Assembly: GCF_000720325.1 (NCBI RefSeq) | Contig: NZ_JOJM01000002.1 | Span: 186,001 to 250,000 of the forward strand | From: Streptomyces sp. NRRL B-1347 | GTDB taxonomy: Bacteria; Actinomycetota; Actinomycetes; Streptomycetales; Streptomycetaceae | DNA: 64,000 nucleotides | Direction: 5' to 3' | Shown: piece by piece, positions 35,598 through 43,762 of the stretch | Layout: each line of letters begins with the position of its first letter | How positions within the stretch are numbered: the first letter of the stretch is position 1 | The notes under the pieces: model-generated | Told to the model about the DNA's origin: nothing | The model's input: only the letters and a program-made list of their open reading frames with translations | The model's database searches: none | Program-made: the position numbers and the translations under genes

Positions 35598-36545
35598 ATG
35601 AGGGCTGTGAGACACGCGTGGCGAGACGAGGTCACTCCGGCCGCCGGGGCCTGTGTGATGGCGACCGGCATCATCTCCGTGGGCCTGCACCTGACGGGCC
35701 ACGAGGTCCTCTCGAAGCTCCTGCTGGCCCTCGCGGCGCTGATCTGGCTGCTGCTCGCGGCGGACTTCGCCGATCTCCTGGTGCGCGACCGGCCCCGCTG
35801 GACGGCGGCGGCGATCACCCCGCCCGCGCTCACGGCCGTCGCGGCGACGACCGTGCTCGGCACCCGGCTCTCCCTGCTCGGCCGGCAGGGCATGGCGATC
35901 GCCCTGCTCGTCGTCGCGGCCCTGGTGTGGCCGGTCCTGCTCCTCGCGGTGGTCCGGCACTGGCGGCGGCGCGGCATGCCGGGCGGAGTGTTCCTGGTGT
36001 GCGTGGCCACGCAGGGGCTCGCGGTCCTCGCCGCCACGCTGTGCCTGGCGGGCGAGGGCGACTGGCTGGGCGACGCCGCACTCGCCTGCTTCGGGCTCGG
36101 GCTCCTGCTGTACGGGGAGGCGCTGCCGCGCTTCGACGTCCGGCAGCTGCGGACGGGCGCGGGCGACCAGTGGGTGGCGGGCGGGGCCCTCGCGATCTCG
36201 GCGCTCGCCGGGTCCAAGCTCATGGCCGTGGAGCGGTGGGCCGGCGCGGGCCACGACGCCCTGCGGACCGTCACCTACGTCCTGCTCGGTCTCGCCCTGG
36301 CCTGGTACGCGGTCCTGCTGGCGGCCGAGGTGGCGGCGCCGCGCCCGGGCTACGACGTGCGGCGCTGGGCCACGGTGTTCCCGCTGGGCATGACGGCGGT
36401 GGCCGCGCTGTCCACGGGCCTGGTGGCGGACGTGCCGGAACTGCGCACCCTGGGCCGGGTGCTGCTGTGGGTGGCGGTGGCGGTGTGGGCCCTGGTGTGG
36501 GTGGGCGTGGTGTGGCCTCGCCGGAAGAGCCCGTCCGGCGTTTGA
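35598..36545 (+). CDS. SLAC1/TDT-family anion channel or transporter
   Basis: 315 residues with about ten membrane spans. The first span pair (GACVMATGIISVGLHL, LLLALAALIWLLLAADFADLL) resembles the TehA/Mae1/SLAC1 family (tellurite-resistance, dicarboxylate and plant anion channels). Placed head to head with narGHJI, it might move nitrate or nitrite in place of NarK, which is absent nearby; this is inference from context. ATG 35598 has only a weak site (GGGG, 4 bases). Its last codons and stop (SPSGV-TGA) are supplied by a copy of the dispersed repeat. Confidence 0.7.
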   Translation: MRAVRHAWRDEVTPAAGACVMATGIISVGLHLTGHEVLSKLLLALAALIWLLLAADFADLLVRDRPRWTAAAITPPALTAVAATTVLGTRLSLLGRQGMAIALLVVAALVWPVLLLAVVRHWRRRGMPGGVFLVCVATQGLAVLAATLCLAGEGDWLGDAALACFGLGLLLYGEALPRFDVRQLRTGAGDQWVAGGALAISALAGSKLMAVERWAGAGHDALRTVTYVLLGLALAWYAVLLAAEVAAPRPGYDVRRWATVFPLGMTAVAALSTGLVADVPELRTLGRVLLWVAVAVWALVWVGVVWPRRKSPSGV

Positions 36546-36556
36546 GGACGAGCCCG
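36529..36556 (-). repeat. Inverted copy of the dispersed repeat at the TDT gene end
   Basis: GTCCGGCGTTTGAGGACGAG (36534-36553) is the inverse of the core at 15844. It forms the 3' end of the TDT-family coding sequence including its TGA stop. Confidence 0.8.
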
Positions 36557-36603
36557 CGGAGCGGCGGTGAAGCGAAGTGCCCTCCCGTTCGTATGGTGAC
36601 GCC

Positions 36604-37011
36604 ATGTCAGACACTGCCGCCCCGGCTCTCCTCGGCTTCGACAACACGCTGTTGCCCGTCGGCGACCTCGACGAGGCCGTCGGGTTCTACGAGCGGGCCG
36701 GGTTCCCGGTCGCGTACCGGCTCGACGAGGCCGGGCTCGCCATCCTCAAGGTCGGGCCCGAGACGCCCGGCCTGCTCCTGCGCGTCGAGGACGGTGCCGC
36801 GCACCGCCCGCCGCCGTGGCCCGCGCCGCGCGTCTGGGTGGAGGTGCGGGACGCCCGGGCGACGGCGGCGGCCCTCGCCGCGGCCGGGATCCCGGTGCTC
36901 GCGGAGCCGTTCGGCGTGGCCACGGGCTGGACCGTGGAGATCGCGGACCCGTGGGGGAACGTCCTCGGCTTCACGGACTACTCCAAGCGTCCCGAGCTGG
37001 GCCGCGCCTGA
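36604..37011 (+). CDS. VOC-family (glyoxalase/dioxygenase fold) protein
   Basis: 135 residues, two beta-alpha-beta-beta-beta modules: LGFDNTLLPVGDLDEAVGFY and RVWVEVRDARATAAALAAAG, ending with EIADPWGNVLGFTDY, whose Glu is a typical metal ligand. Members act as lyases, dioxygenases or resistance proteins; the substrate is unknown. ATG 36604 lacks a strong ribosome site, but TATGGT ends 6 bases before it, suggesting a leaderless message. Confidence 0.85.
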   Translation: MSDTAAPALLGFDNTLLPVGDLDEAVGFYERAGFPVAYRLDEAGLAILKVGPETPGLLLRVEDGAAHRPPPWPAPRVWVEVRDARATAAALAAAGIPVLAEPFGVATGWTVEIADPWGNVLGFTDYSKRPELGRA

Positions 37012-37026
37012 CGCCGGGCACCGGTC

Positions 37027-39669
37027 TCACTGCGCGGGTCCCGTGCCCACCGCCTCCACCAGCTCCAGGTCGTACGTCAGCGGGCCGCTGCCGAGCATGA
37101 TGTGCCGGGCCTTCGAGGCGTAGCCGGGGGCCGTCGCCGCGAGCAGGTACACGCCGGGGGCGGGCGCCGCGAGGACGTAGGAGCCGTCGGCCAGGGACGA
37201 GACGCGGTCGAGCTGACGGCCGCCCTTGGACAGCAGGGTCATGGTCACGGTGTGGATGGGCTCGCCGTCGGGCGTGATGATGAAGCCGTGCACGACGGGG
37301 GCGCCGCGCCCGGGCCCGCCGGGGAGGCGGTCCGCGTCCTCGGCCGCGTACGGCTCGTACGCGTCGTACAGGTCGTACGGCATGAGGTCGCCGCGGGCCG
37401 TCAGCGGGTCCACCGCCTCGCAGGCGCCCTTGGCCGCGCACGCCTCCGGCGACTCGCACTCGCCGCTCCTCGGCGCCGGGACCGCCGGGCCGAGGGCGGC
37501 CGCCACCAGCGCCTCCAGGTCCTCGGGCGCCGGGGGCGCGGCGTCCTCGGGCTCGACGGCGAGGTGCGGCAGGCGGCGGTCGAGCCAGGCCGGGAGCCAC
37601 CAGTTGGCGCGGCCGAGCAGGTGCATGGCGGCGGGCACCAGCGCGGTGCGCAGCACGAACGCGTCGAGCGCGACGGCCGCGGCGAGGCCGATGCCCGCCG
37701 TCGCGCCCTCCAGGTCGCCGCTGAGGACGAATGCGGAGAACACGCAGATCATGATGAGGGCCGCGCAGTTGATGACCCGGCTGGTCTCCGCGAGGCCGAC
37801 GCGCACCGCGCGGGCGTTGTCCCGGGTGTGCACCCACTCCTCGTGCATGCGGCTGACCAGGAACACCTGGTAGTCCATGGACAGGCCGAACAGCAGCGAC
37901 AGCATGACGACCGGCAGGAACGCCGTGATCGGGCCCTCCTTGGCGATGCCGAGCGCCTCCGCGCCCCAGCCCCACTGGAACACCGCCACCAGCAGGCCGA
38001 AGGACGCCGCCGCCGCGACCAGGTTCATCACGGCCGCCGTCAGCGGGACGACGAGGGAGCGGAAGGCGACGAGGAGCAGCAGGAAGCCGAGCGCGACGAT
38101 AGTGCCCACGAAGTACGGAAGGCGGTCCGCCGTGACCGCGGCGAAGTCCTTGAACACCGCGGTCACCCCGCCGACGTGGGCGTCCACGCCCGCCCGCGGC
38201 AGCACGTCGGCGCGCAGCCGGTCGATGAGCCGGTCCGTCTCCTCGGACTGCGGCGAGGTGGTGGGCACGACCTGGATGACGGCGGTCCCGCCGTCGGCCG
38301 ACGGCGGCGCGGGGGCGACGTGCGCCACGCCCTCCGTCGCGCGGATGCGCTCCACCAGGCCCTCGGTGGCGGCCGGTTCCGCCTTCTCCACGACCACTTG
38401 GAGGGGCCCGTTGAAGCCGGGCCCGAAGCCCTCGGCGAGCAGGTCGTAGGCCTGCCGGGTGGTGCTGGACTCCTGATGGTTGCCCTGGTCGGTGGCGCCC
38501 AGGCGCAGCGCGAGGAGCGGCAGGGACAGGGCCGCCATGACGGCGACGGCGAGCAGCGCGACGGTGCGCGGGCGCCGCTCCACGGCCGCGGCCCAGCGGG
38601 CCGCGAGCCCGGTCGGCTCCTCCGGCTCGGGCCCCGTGGCCGCGAGCCGGCGCCGCTGGCGGCGGCTGAGCACGCGGGGCCCGAGCACGCCGAGCAGCGC
38701 GGGCAGCAGCGTGACGGCGGCGAGCACGCTCAGGACGACGGTGAGGGACGCGGCGATGACCACGCCGTCCAGGAAGCGCATGTTCATCACGAGCATCCCG
38801 GCGAGCGCGACGCACACGGTGCCGCCCGCGAACAGCACGGCCCGCCCCGAGGTGTCGAGCGCCTGCGCGGCGGACTCCTCGGGGGGCAGGCCGCGCAGGA
38901 TGCCCCTGCGGTGCCGGGTGACGATGAACAGCGCGTAGTCGATGCCGACGCCGAGCCCGATCAACGTGCCGAGCAGCGGCGCCACTTCGGGCACCGCCGT
39001 GACGTGGCTGAGCAGCATCGTGGCGAGCAGCCCGGTGCCGACGGCGAACAGGGCGGTGAGGATCGGCAGGAGCATCGCGAACAGCGAGCCGAAGGCGAGG
39101 AAGAGCACCACGGCGGCGGCCGCGATGCCGACGGCCTCCGCGGTGCCCGCGGGCGGCTCCTGGATGCGGGCGACGGCCTGGCCGCCGAGTTCGACCCGCA
39201 GGCCCGCGCGCCCGGCGCCGCGCGCGGTGTCCACGACGTCCTGGACGAGGCTCTTGGAGACCTCGTTGGCCTGCTCGGTGAAGGTGATCTGCGCGTACGC
39301 GATGTGCCCGTCGCGGCTGACTTGGGCGGCGGCCCCGGGGCCCGGCGCGTACGGGCCCGCCACCTCGCCGACGCCCTTCATCCCGGCGATCTCGGCGAGC
39401 GCGGGCTCGATCCGCTCGCGCACGGCGGCGTCCAGCGCCGACCCCCGCGCGGTCTTCCACACCACGGTGTCCGTGTCGCCGCTGCGCTCGGGGAACGCCT
39501 TCTCCATCAGGTCGGCGGCACGTTTGGAGTCCGTGTCGTGGGCGGAGAAGACGTTCGTGTAGTCGGTGCCCGCGGAGCCGCCGACGGCTCCGAGGCCGAC
39601 GAGGGCCGTCACCCACAGCGCCAGGACCACCACCCGATGCCGGTAGCACCAGCGCGCCAATGCCGCCAC
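37027..39669 (-). CDS. MMPL/RND-family exporter with C-terminal carboxypeptidase-regulatory-like domain
   Basis: 880 residues. Two RND halves, each with a large outside loop and five-to-six spans: the first starts after WCYRHRVVVLALWVTALVGLG and includes GVGIDYALFIVTRHR; the second includes FGLSMDYQVFLVSRMHEEW. The two GxDYxxF/SMDYQVF segments carry the proton-relay Asp-Tyr pairs of MMPL proteins. After a hydrophilic linker, residues about 795-880 (VVHGFIITPDGEP, LADGSYVLAAPAPGVYLL) form a beta-sandwich like CarboxypepD_reg/PEGA domains, predicted on the cytoplasmic side. It probably exports a lipid or a peptide. GTG 39669 is chosen for its AAGGGG and position right before the first span. Confidence 0.88.
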   Translation of the reverse strand: MAALARWCYRHRVVVLALWVTALVGLGAVGGSAGTDYTNVFSAHDTDSKRAADLMEKAFPERSGDTDTVVWKTARGSALDAAVRERIEPALAEIAGMKGVGEVAGPYAPGPGAAAQVSRDGHIAYAQITFTEQANEVSKSLVQDVVDTARGAGRAGLRVELGGQAVARIQEPPAGTAEAVGIAAAAVVLFLAFGSLFAMLLPILTALFAVGTGLLATMLLSHVTAVPEVAPLLGTLIGLGVGIDYALFIVTRHRRGILRGLPPEESAAQALDTSGRAVLFAGGTVCVALAGMLVMNMRFLDGVVIAASLTVVLSVLAAVTLLPALLGVLGPRVLSRRQRRRLAATGPEPEEPTGLAARWAAAVERRPRTVALLAVAVMAALSLPLLALRLGATDQGNHQESSTTRQAYDLLAEGFGPGFNGPLQVVVEKAEPAATEGLVERIRATEGVAHVAPAPPSADGGTAVIQVVPTTSPQSEETDRLIDRLRADVLPRAGVDAHVGGVTAVFKDFAAVTADRLPYFVGTIVALGFLLLLVAFRSLVVPLTAAVMNLVAAAASFGLLVAVFQWGWGAEALGIAKEGPITAFLPVVMLSLLFGLSMDYQVFLVSRMHEEWVHTRDNARAVRVGLAETSRVINCAALIMICVFSAFVLSGDLEGATAGIGLAAAVALDAFVLRTALVPAAMHLLGRANWWLPAWLDRRLPHLAVEPEDAAPPAPEDLEALVAAALGPAVPAPRSGECESPEACAAKGACEAVDPLTARGDLMPYDLYDAYEPYAAEDADRLPGGPGRGAPVVHGFIITPDGEPIHTVTMTLLSKGGRQLDRVSSLADGSYVLAAPAPGVYLLAATAPGYASKARHIMLGSGPLTYDLELVEAVGTGPAQ

Positions 39670-39754
39670 GATGTACGCCCCTTCGTCCGGGATGGTTCGG
39701 TCGCTTCGCCGGGCCGTGCCGTCCGGCCGCCGCCGCACCCGCCCCGGCGGCCCC

Positions 39755-39801
39755 TCCGCGCGGAGGACCCCAGCATCTCCGCGCGGAGGACCCCCAGCAT
39801 C
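39755..39801 (+). repeat. Tandem duplication of 23-24 bases upstream of the MMPL gene
   Basis: TCCGCGCGGAGGACCCCAGC and TCCGCGCGGAGGACCCCCAG begin at 39755 and 39778; each unit holds the palindrome TCCGCGCGGA, extended to CCTCCGCGCGGAGG at 39753-39766. It lies between the divergent MMPL and response-regulator genes and may be a doubled operator. Confidence 0.7.
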
Positions 39802-39901
39802 GGCGGCACGGCGGGCCGGGGTGCGGCAAAGGCCGTGATTCTCAACCAACTCCAAACCACGGACCGGCCCCCGGTACAACGAGCGCCCCGATACTGGGGA
39901 C

Positions 39902-40639
39902 ATGAGCCACGCCGAGGGACCCCGGGGAACACCTGTCGCAGCGGCCGCCGCTCCCGATGCGGGCGGCGCCACCGTGCTCGTGGTGGAGGACGAGCCGAGC
40001 ATCGCCGACGTCCTCAGCCTCACCCTGCGCTTCCACCGCTTCGACGTGATGACGGCGGGCTCCGTGCGCGAGGCCCTCGCCCTCGCCGAGCGCACCCGCC
40101 CCGACTGCGCGCTCCTCGACGTGATGCTGCCGGACGGCGACGGCCGGGCGCTCGGGCGTGAACTGCGGGCGTGCAGGCCCGACCTGGCGCTCGTGTTCCT
40201 CACCGCACGGGACGCGCCCGCCGAGGTCATCGGCGCCCTCGGCTTCGCCGACGACTACATCACCAAGCCGTTCCACATCGACGAGGTCGTCGCCCGCATC
40301 GGCGCGGTGCTCCGCCGCACCCGCCCCGGTGACGTCCTGCCGCAGCGCCCGCCGCTGCGCTACGGCGACCTGGAGCTGGACGAGACGACGTACCTGGTGC
40401 GCAGGGACGGCCGCGAGGTGCAGCTCACGCCCACCGAGTACGCCCTGCTGCGCTTCCTCGTCCGCAACGCGGGCCGGGTGGTGCCAAAGGAGCAACTCCT
40501 GCGCCACGTCTGGCACATCGAGCACGCGGCGGAGTCGACGGTCGTCGAGACGTACATCAGCTATCTGCGCCGCAAGCTCGACCAGGTGGGGCCGCCGCTG
40601 ATCACCACCCGGCGCGGCGTGGGGTACGGACTGGCATGA
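39902..40639 (+). CDS. OmpR/PhoB-family response regulator
   Basis: 245 residues. Receiver domain with the acidic pair VVEDEPS, phospho-acceptor Asp73 in LLDVMLPDGDG, Thr in FLTARDA and Lys in DYITKPF; winged helix from about 150 with LTPTEYALLRFLVRNAG and VETYISYLRRKL. ATG 39902 follows GATACT by 6 bases and GGGGAC directly. It is coupled to the kinase gene (ATGA overlap). The divergent MMPL exporter is a natural target. Confidence 0.95.
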   Translation: MSHAEGPRGTPVAAAAAPDAGGATVLVVEDEPSIADVLSLTLRFHRFDVMTAGSVREALALAERTRPDCALLDVMLPDGDGRALGRELRACRPDLALVFLTARDAPAEVIGALGFADDYITKPFHIDEVVARIGAVLRRTRPGDVLPQRPPLRYGDLELDETTYLVRRDGREVQLTPTEYALLRFLVRNAGRVVPKEQLLRHVWHIEHAAESTVVETYISYLRRKLDQVGPPLITTRRGVGYGLA

Positions 40640-42189
40640 GGAAGCGGGCCCGCACCGGCCCGCGGCGGCTCTTCGGGAACTCGCTGCGCGCCAAGCTCAC
40701 GCTGGTGAACGTCGTCCTGCTCGCCCTCGGCATCACGGCCGCGACCGCCGTGAGCATCATGGGCATGAAGCACTACCTGCTGAACAACATCGACTCCGAA
40801 CTGAAGAACTCGCGCACCGCGTTCGGCAGCATGCCCATCACCCTCGGCCACCTGAAGAAGATCAGCAGCTTCAGGAAGTCGCTCATCGAGGTGACGCCGC
40901 AGGACAGGGAGGCGGGCCAACTGCCGCCCTCGTCGTCGCTGTTCGTCGCGATCGACCGCTACGGCGTGCCCGTCAGCTTCGGGTACGTCGGCGCGACGGG
41001 GCTGCAGATCCAGCTCGCCGAGGCCGCGGGGGACGCGCAGCGGTTCGCGCGGAAGTCCTCGCCGAGCGACGTGCGGCTCGACGGCGACTCGTACCGCGCC
41101 ATCGGGGTGCGGATCGCCGACGGCACGGTCCTCGTCATCGCCACCTCCACGGAGGACGTGCACGCGAGCGTGCGCCAGGCGCTCCGGCTCGACCTGGCCT
41201 TCGGCGTGCTGCTGCTCGCGCTGCTGGCCATCCTGACGATGCTCTCCGCCTCCCGGCGCCTGCGGCCCCTGGAGGACATGGTCGAGACGGCGTCCGCGAT
41301 CGCCGAGGGCGATCTGAAGCGGCGGATGCCGTGCAGCAGGACCGAGGTGATGGAGACCGAGCAGCTGCGGCTCGCGCTCAACTCCATGCTCCAGCAGGTC
41401 GAGGCGGCCTTCCTGACCCGGGAGCGGAGCGCGGCCCAGCTGCGGCAGTTCGTCGCGGACGCCTCGCACGAGCTGCGCACCCCCCTGTCCGCGATCCGCG
41501 GCTACCTCCAGCTGTACGACAACGGCATGCTGACCACGCCGGAGGACCGCTCCCGCGCCTGGTGCCGCGTCAACGCCGAGACCGACCGCATGAACCACCT
41601 CGTCGAGGAGCTGCTCACCCTGGCCCGCCTGGACCAGCAGCCCGAGCTCCGGCTCCGGCCCGTCGACCTGAGCCGTCTGGTGCGGGACGCCGCCGACGAC
41701 CTGCGCGCCCAGGACCCGGGCCGGCCGCTCACGGTGTGCGCGGACGGCGCGATCCTCGTCCGGGCCGACGAGCAGGGCCTGCGCAAAATCCTCGCCAATC
41801 TGCTCGCCAACGTGCGCACCCACACCCCCGCCGGGACCCCGGTGCGGCTCGGCCTCGAACGGCGGGGCGGCGTGGTGTGCCTGACCGTGGCCGACGAGGG
41901 GCCGGGGCTCGGCGAGGAGGACGCGGCCCGGGTCTTCGACCGCTTCTTCCGGGCGGGCCGCAGCGCGGGCAGCGGGCTCGGCATGGCGATCGTGCACGGC
42001 GTGGTGGCGGCCCACGCGGGCCGTGTCCAGGTCCACACGGCACCGGGCAAGGGCCTGACGGTGGTGGTCAGCCTCCCGCGCGTGCCGTCGTCGCCCGCCG
42101 CGGCCCCGCATCCGCAGGCACCGCCGCGGCCGTCGCCGGAGCCCGCGGCCTCGCTCACGCCCGGCGCGAAGCCAGCTCCACCACCGTGA
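40636..42189 (+). CDS. Membrane sensor histidine kinase
   Basis: 517 residues. Two membrane spans (about 22-45 and 187-208) bracket an outside sensor domain of about 140 residues; HAMP follows (RRLRPLEDMVETASAIAEGD); H-box DASHELRTPLSAIRGY with His278; N-box ILANLLANVRTHTP; G-boxes VADEGPGLG and GSGLGMAIVHG. The C-terminus is a Pro/Ala tail. It phosphorylates the response regulator encoded immediately upstream. Its 3' end overlaps the convergent metallophosphoesterase gene by 35 bases. Confidence 0.95.
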   Translation: MRKRARTGPRRLFGNSLRAKLTLVNVVLLALGITAATAVSIMGMKHYLLNNIDSELKNSRTAFGSMPITLGHLKKISSFRKSLIEVTPQDREAGQLPPSSSLFVAIDRYGVPVSFGYVGATGLQIQLAEAAGDAQRFARKSSPSDVRLDGDSYRAIGVRIADGTVLVIATSTEDVHASVRQALRLDLAFGVLLLALLAILTMLSASRRLRPLEDMVETASAIAEGDLKRRMPCSRTEVMETEQLRLALNSMLQQVEAAFLTRERSAAQLRQFVADASHELRTPLSAIRGYLQLYDNGMLTTPEDRSRAWCRVNAETDRMNHLVEELLTLARLDQQPELRLRPVDLSRLVRDAADDLRAQDPGRPLTVCADGAILVRADEQGLRKILANLLANVRTHTPAGTPVRLGLERRGGVVCLTVADEGPGLGEEDAARVFDRFFRAGRSAGSGLGMAIVHGVVAAHAGRVQVHTAPGKGLTVVVSLPRVPSSPAAAPHPQAPPRPSPEPAASLTPGAKPAPPP

Positions 42190-43411
42190 TGTCGGACGGC
42201 GCGCCCACCCGCACGGGCGGGCCCCACGCCCCGGCGCCGCGCGTCACGTACAGCTGTGTGTCGCCGTAGCGCTCCAGGCCCGCGAGCGTGGGGTTGGCGA
42301 GGTCGGCGACGAAGTTGTTGGGCCAGAGCTGCCCGCCGTGGGTGTGGCCGGAGAGCTGGAGGTCGACGCCGTGCTCGACGGCGTCGTGGATGACCACCGG
42401 CTGGTGGGCGAGCAGCACGGAGGCGCGCGTGCGGTCCCGGTCGCCGAGCGCCTTGGCGAAGTCGGGGCCCTGGCCCTCGTCCTCGCCCTGCACGTCGTTG
42501 ACTCCGGCGAGGTCGAAGTACGGCAGTTCGGTGCGGGCGTTCTCCAGGGGGCGCAGGCCGAGCGAGCGGACGTGGTCCACCCACTGCTCCGCGCCGGAGA
42601 AGTACTCGTGGTTGCCGGTGACGAAGAACGCTCCATGACGTGCGCGCAGGTCCGCGAGCGGGCGGGCGGCGCCCGCGAGGTCCTCGACGTCCCCGTCCAC
42701 CAGGTCGCCGACGATCGCGATGAGATCGGCCTGGGTGGAGTTGACGGTGTCCACGACCCGGCGGGCGAAGCCTTCGCCGAGCACCGGGCTCAGGTGGATG
42801 TCGCTCACCACGGCGATGCGGAAGCCGTGCGCCGCGCGGGGCAGCTTGGCCAGGGGGACGGTGACGCGCTTCACGCGGGGGCCGCGGAGCACCTCGTACG
42901 TGCCGTAGCCCACGGTCGCCGCCGCCACCGTGGCTGCGCCCGCCGCCACCGTTCTGGCCACGAAGAGGCGCCGGGGCAGGGCCCCGGCCTGCCCCTCTTC
43001 CTCGGGAGGCCGCGCCTCGGTCGGCTGGGGCTGCGCCCCTTTCCCCGCCTCGTCGGCGCTTCGCGCCTCGTCCTCGAGCGCCGGACGGGCTGGATCCACC
43101 CGTCTTCGCAGGAGCGGGCGTACGAGCTCTCCCGCAAGCAGCGCCAGGAGCAGGTACAGCGCGAACGCCATCCACAGGAAGCCCGGCCAGGCCAGGATCT
43201 GCTGGAGCAGGAACGGGGCCCCGGTCCGCTCCGCCGCCAGCGCCCCGAACATCAGCAGGGGGCCCGCGAGGTACGCGACCGTGCCCAGGCGTCTGCCCCA
43301 CGACCCCTTGACCGTGGTGTCCCGGACGGTCCGCCGCCACACGTACCAGAGCAGTCCGCCGAAGACGGCGGCCGCGCCGAGGGCGATGAGGACGACTCCC
43401 ATGACGCCCAT
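42155..43411 (-). CDS. Membrane-anchored metallophosphoesterase
   Basis: 418 residues. Three N-terminal spans (1-25, 46-63, 73-95), a charged linker (100-150), a fourth hydrophobic segment (TVAAGAATVAAATVGYG), then a calcineurin-like domain with DIHLSPV, GDLVDGD, GNHEYF and GHTHGG, the full two-metal site. By similarity to YkuE/YaeI proteins the domain faces outside and may cleave lipid phosphoesters. ATG 43411 lies 2 bases after the stop of the small membrane protein gene; ATG 43402 is an alternative. Part of the linker (about residues 106-120) is encoded by a copy of the dispersed repeat, which is unusual. Confidence 0.88.
   Translation of the reverse strand: MGVMGVVLIALGAAAVFGGLLWYVWRRTVRDTTVKGSWGRRLGTVAYLAGPLLMFGALAAERTGAPFLLQQILAWPGFLWMAFALYLLLALLAGELVRPLLRRRVDPARPALEDEARSADEAGKGAQPQPTEARPPEEEGQAGALPRRLFVARTVAAGAATVAAATVGYGTYEVLRGPRVKRVTVPLAKLPRAAHGFRIAVVSDIHLSPVLGEGFARRVVDTVNSTQADLIAIVGDLVDGDVEDLAGAARPLADLRARHGAFFVTGNHEYFSGAEQWVDHVRSLGLRPLENARTELPYFDLAGVNDVQGEDEGQGPDFAKALGDRDRTRASVLLAHQPVVIHDAVEHGVDLQLSGHTHGGQLWPNNFVADLANPTLAGLERYGDTQLYVTRGAGAWGPPVRVGAPSDITVVELASRRA
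43063..43096 (+). repeat. Dispersed repeat copy inside the metallophosphoesterase gene
   Basis: GCGCCTCGTCCTCGAGCGCC then GGACGGGCTGG: one core substitution pair (GAG for AAA). Read on the coding strand it gives PARPALEDEARSADE, a linker between membrane and enzyme domains. Confidence 0.75.
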
Positions 43412-43413
43412 GG

Positions 43414-43653
43414 CTATGAGGTTCGGCGCAGTGCGCGCACCCCACGCAACCCGATGGTCCCGACCACCGTCCCCAGAACAAAGGAGACAACGGCGAGCGT
43501 CAGGTGCACCCAGAAGTACGCCGTGGGACGGCCGTCGTCGAAGGCGAGCCCGCTGCCGTCCTTCCACAGGTTCTTGACGAAAGTGATCCAGATGACCCAG
43601 CTCCACGCGCCGAAGGCGAGCAGGAACCAGGAGACGGGGCGGCTGAGCTTCAT
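43414..43653 (-). CDS. Small two-span membrane protein
   Basis: 79 residues with two spans (VSWFLLAFGAWSWVIWITFV, VHLTLAVVSFVLGTVVGTIG) and a basic end. A conserved Streptomyces gene of unknown function next to the metallophosphoesterase; the close coupling (TAG then 2 bases then ATG) suggests they act together. ATG 43653 follows GATACT by 6 bases, as in the response-regulator gene, and needs no ribosome site. Confidence 0.8.
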   Translation of the reverse strand: MKLSRPVSWFLLAFGAWSWVIWITFVKNLWKDGSGLAFDDGRPTAYFWVHLTLAVVSFVLGTVVGTIGLRGVRALRRTS

Positions 43654-43762
43654 ACGCTCAGTATCACCAGCCGCCCTCACGGACCGCCTTCGGGGTGGGG
43701 GCCGCCAGCCGGAGCGGACCTCGACGGAAAGGGGTGCCGCCGCGCCCTGTACGTTCTCGTCC

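Noticed and set aside
37102..40161. 1019-residue plus-strand frame opposite the MMPL gene
   Set aside because: Antisense shadow that also crosses into the response-regulator gene in another phase.
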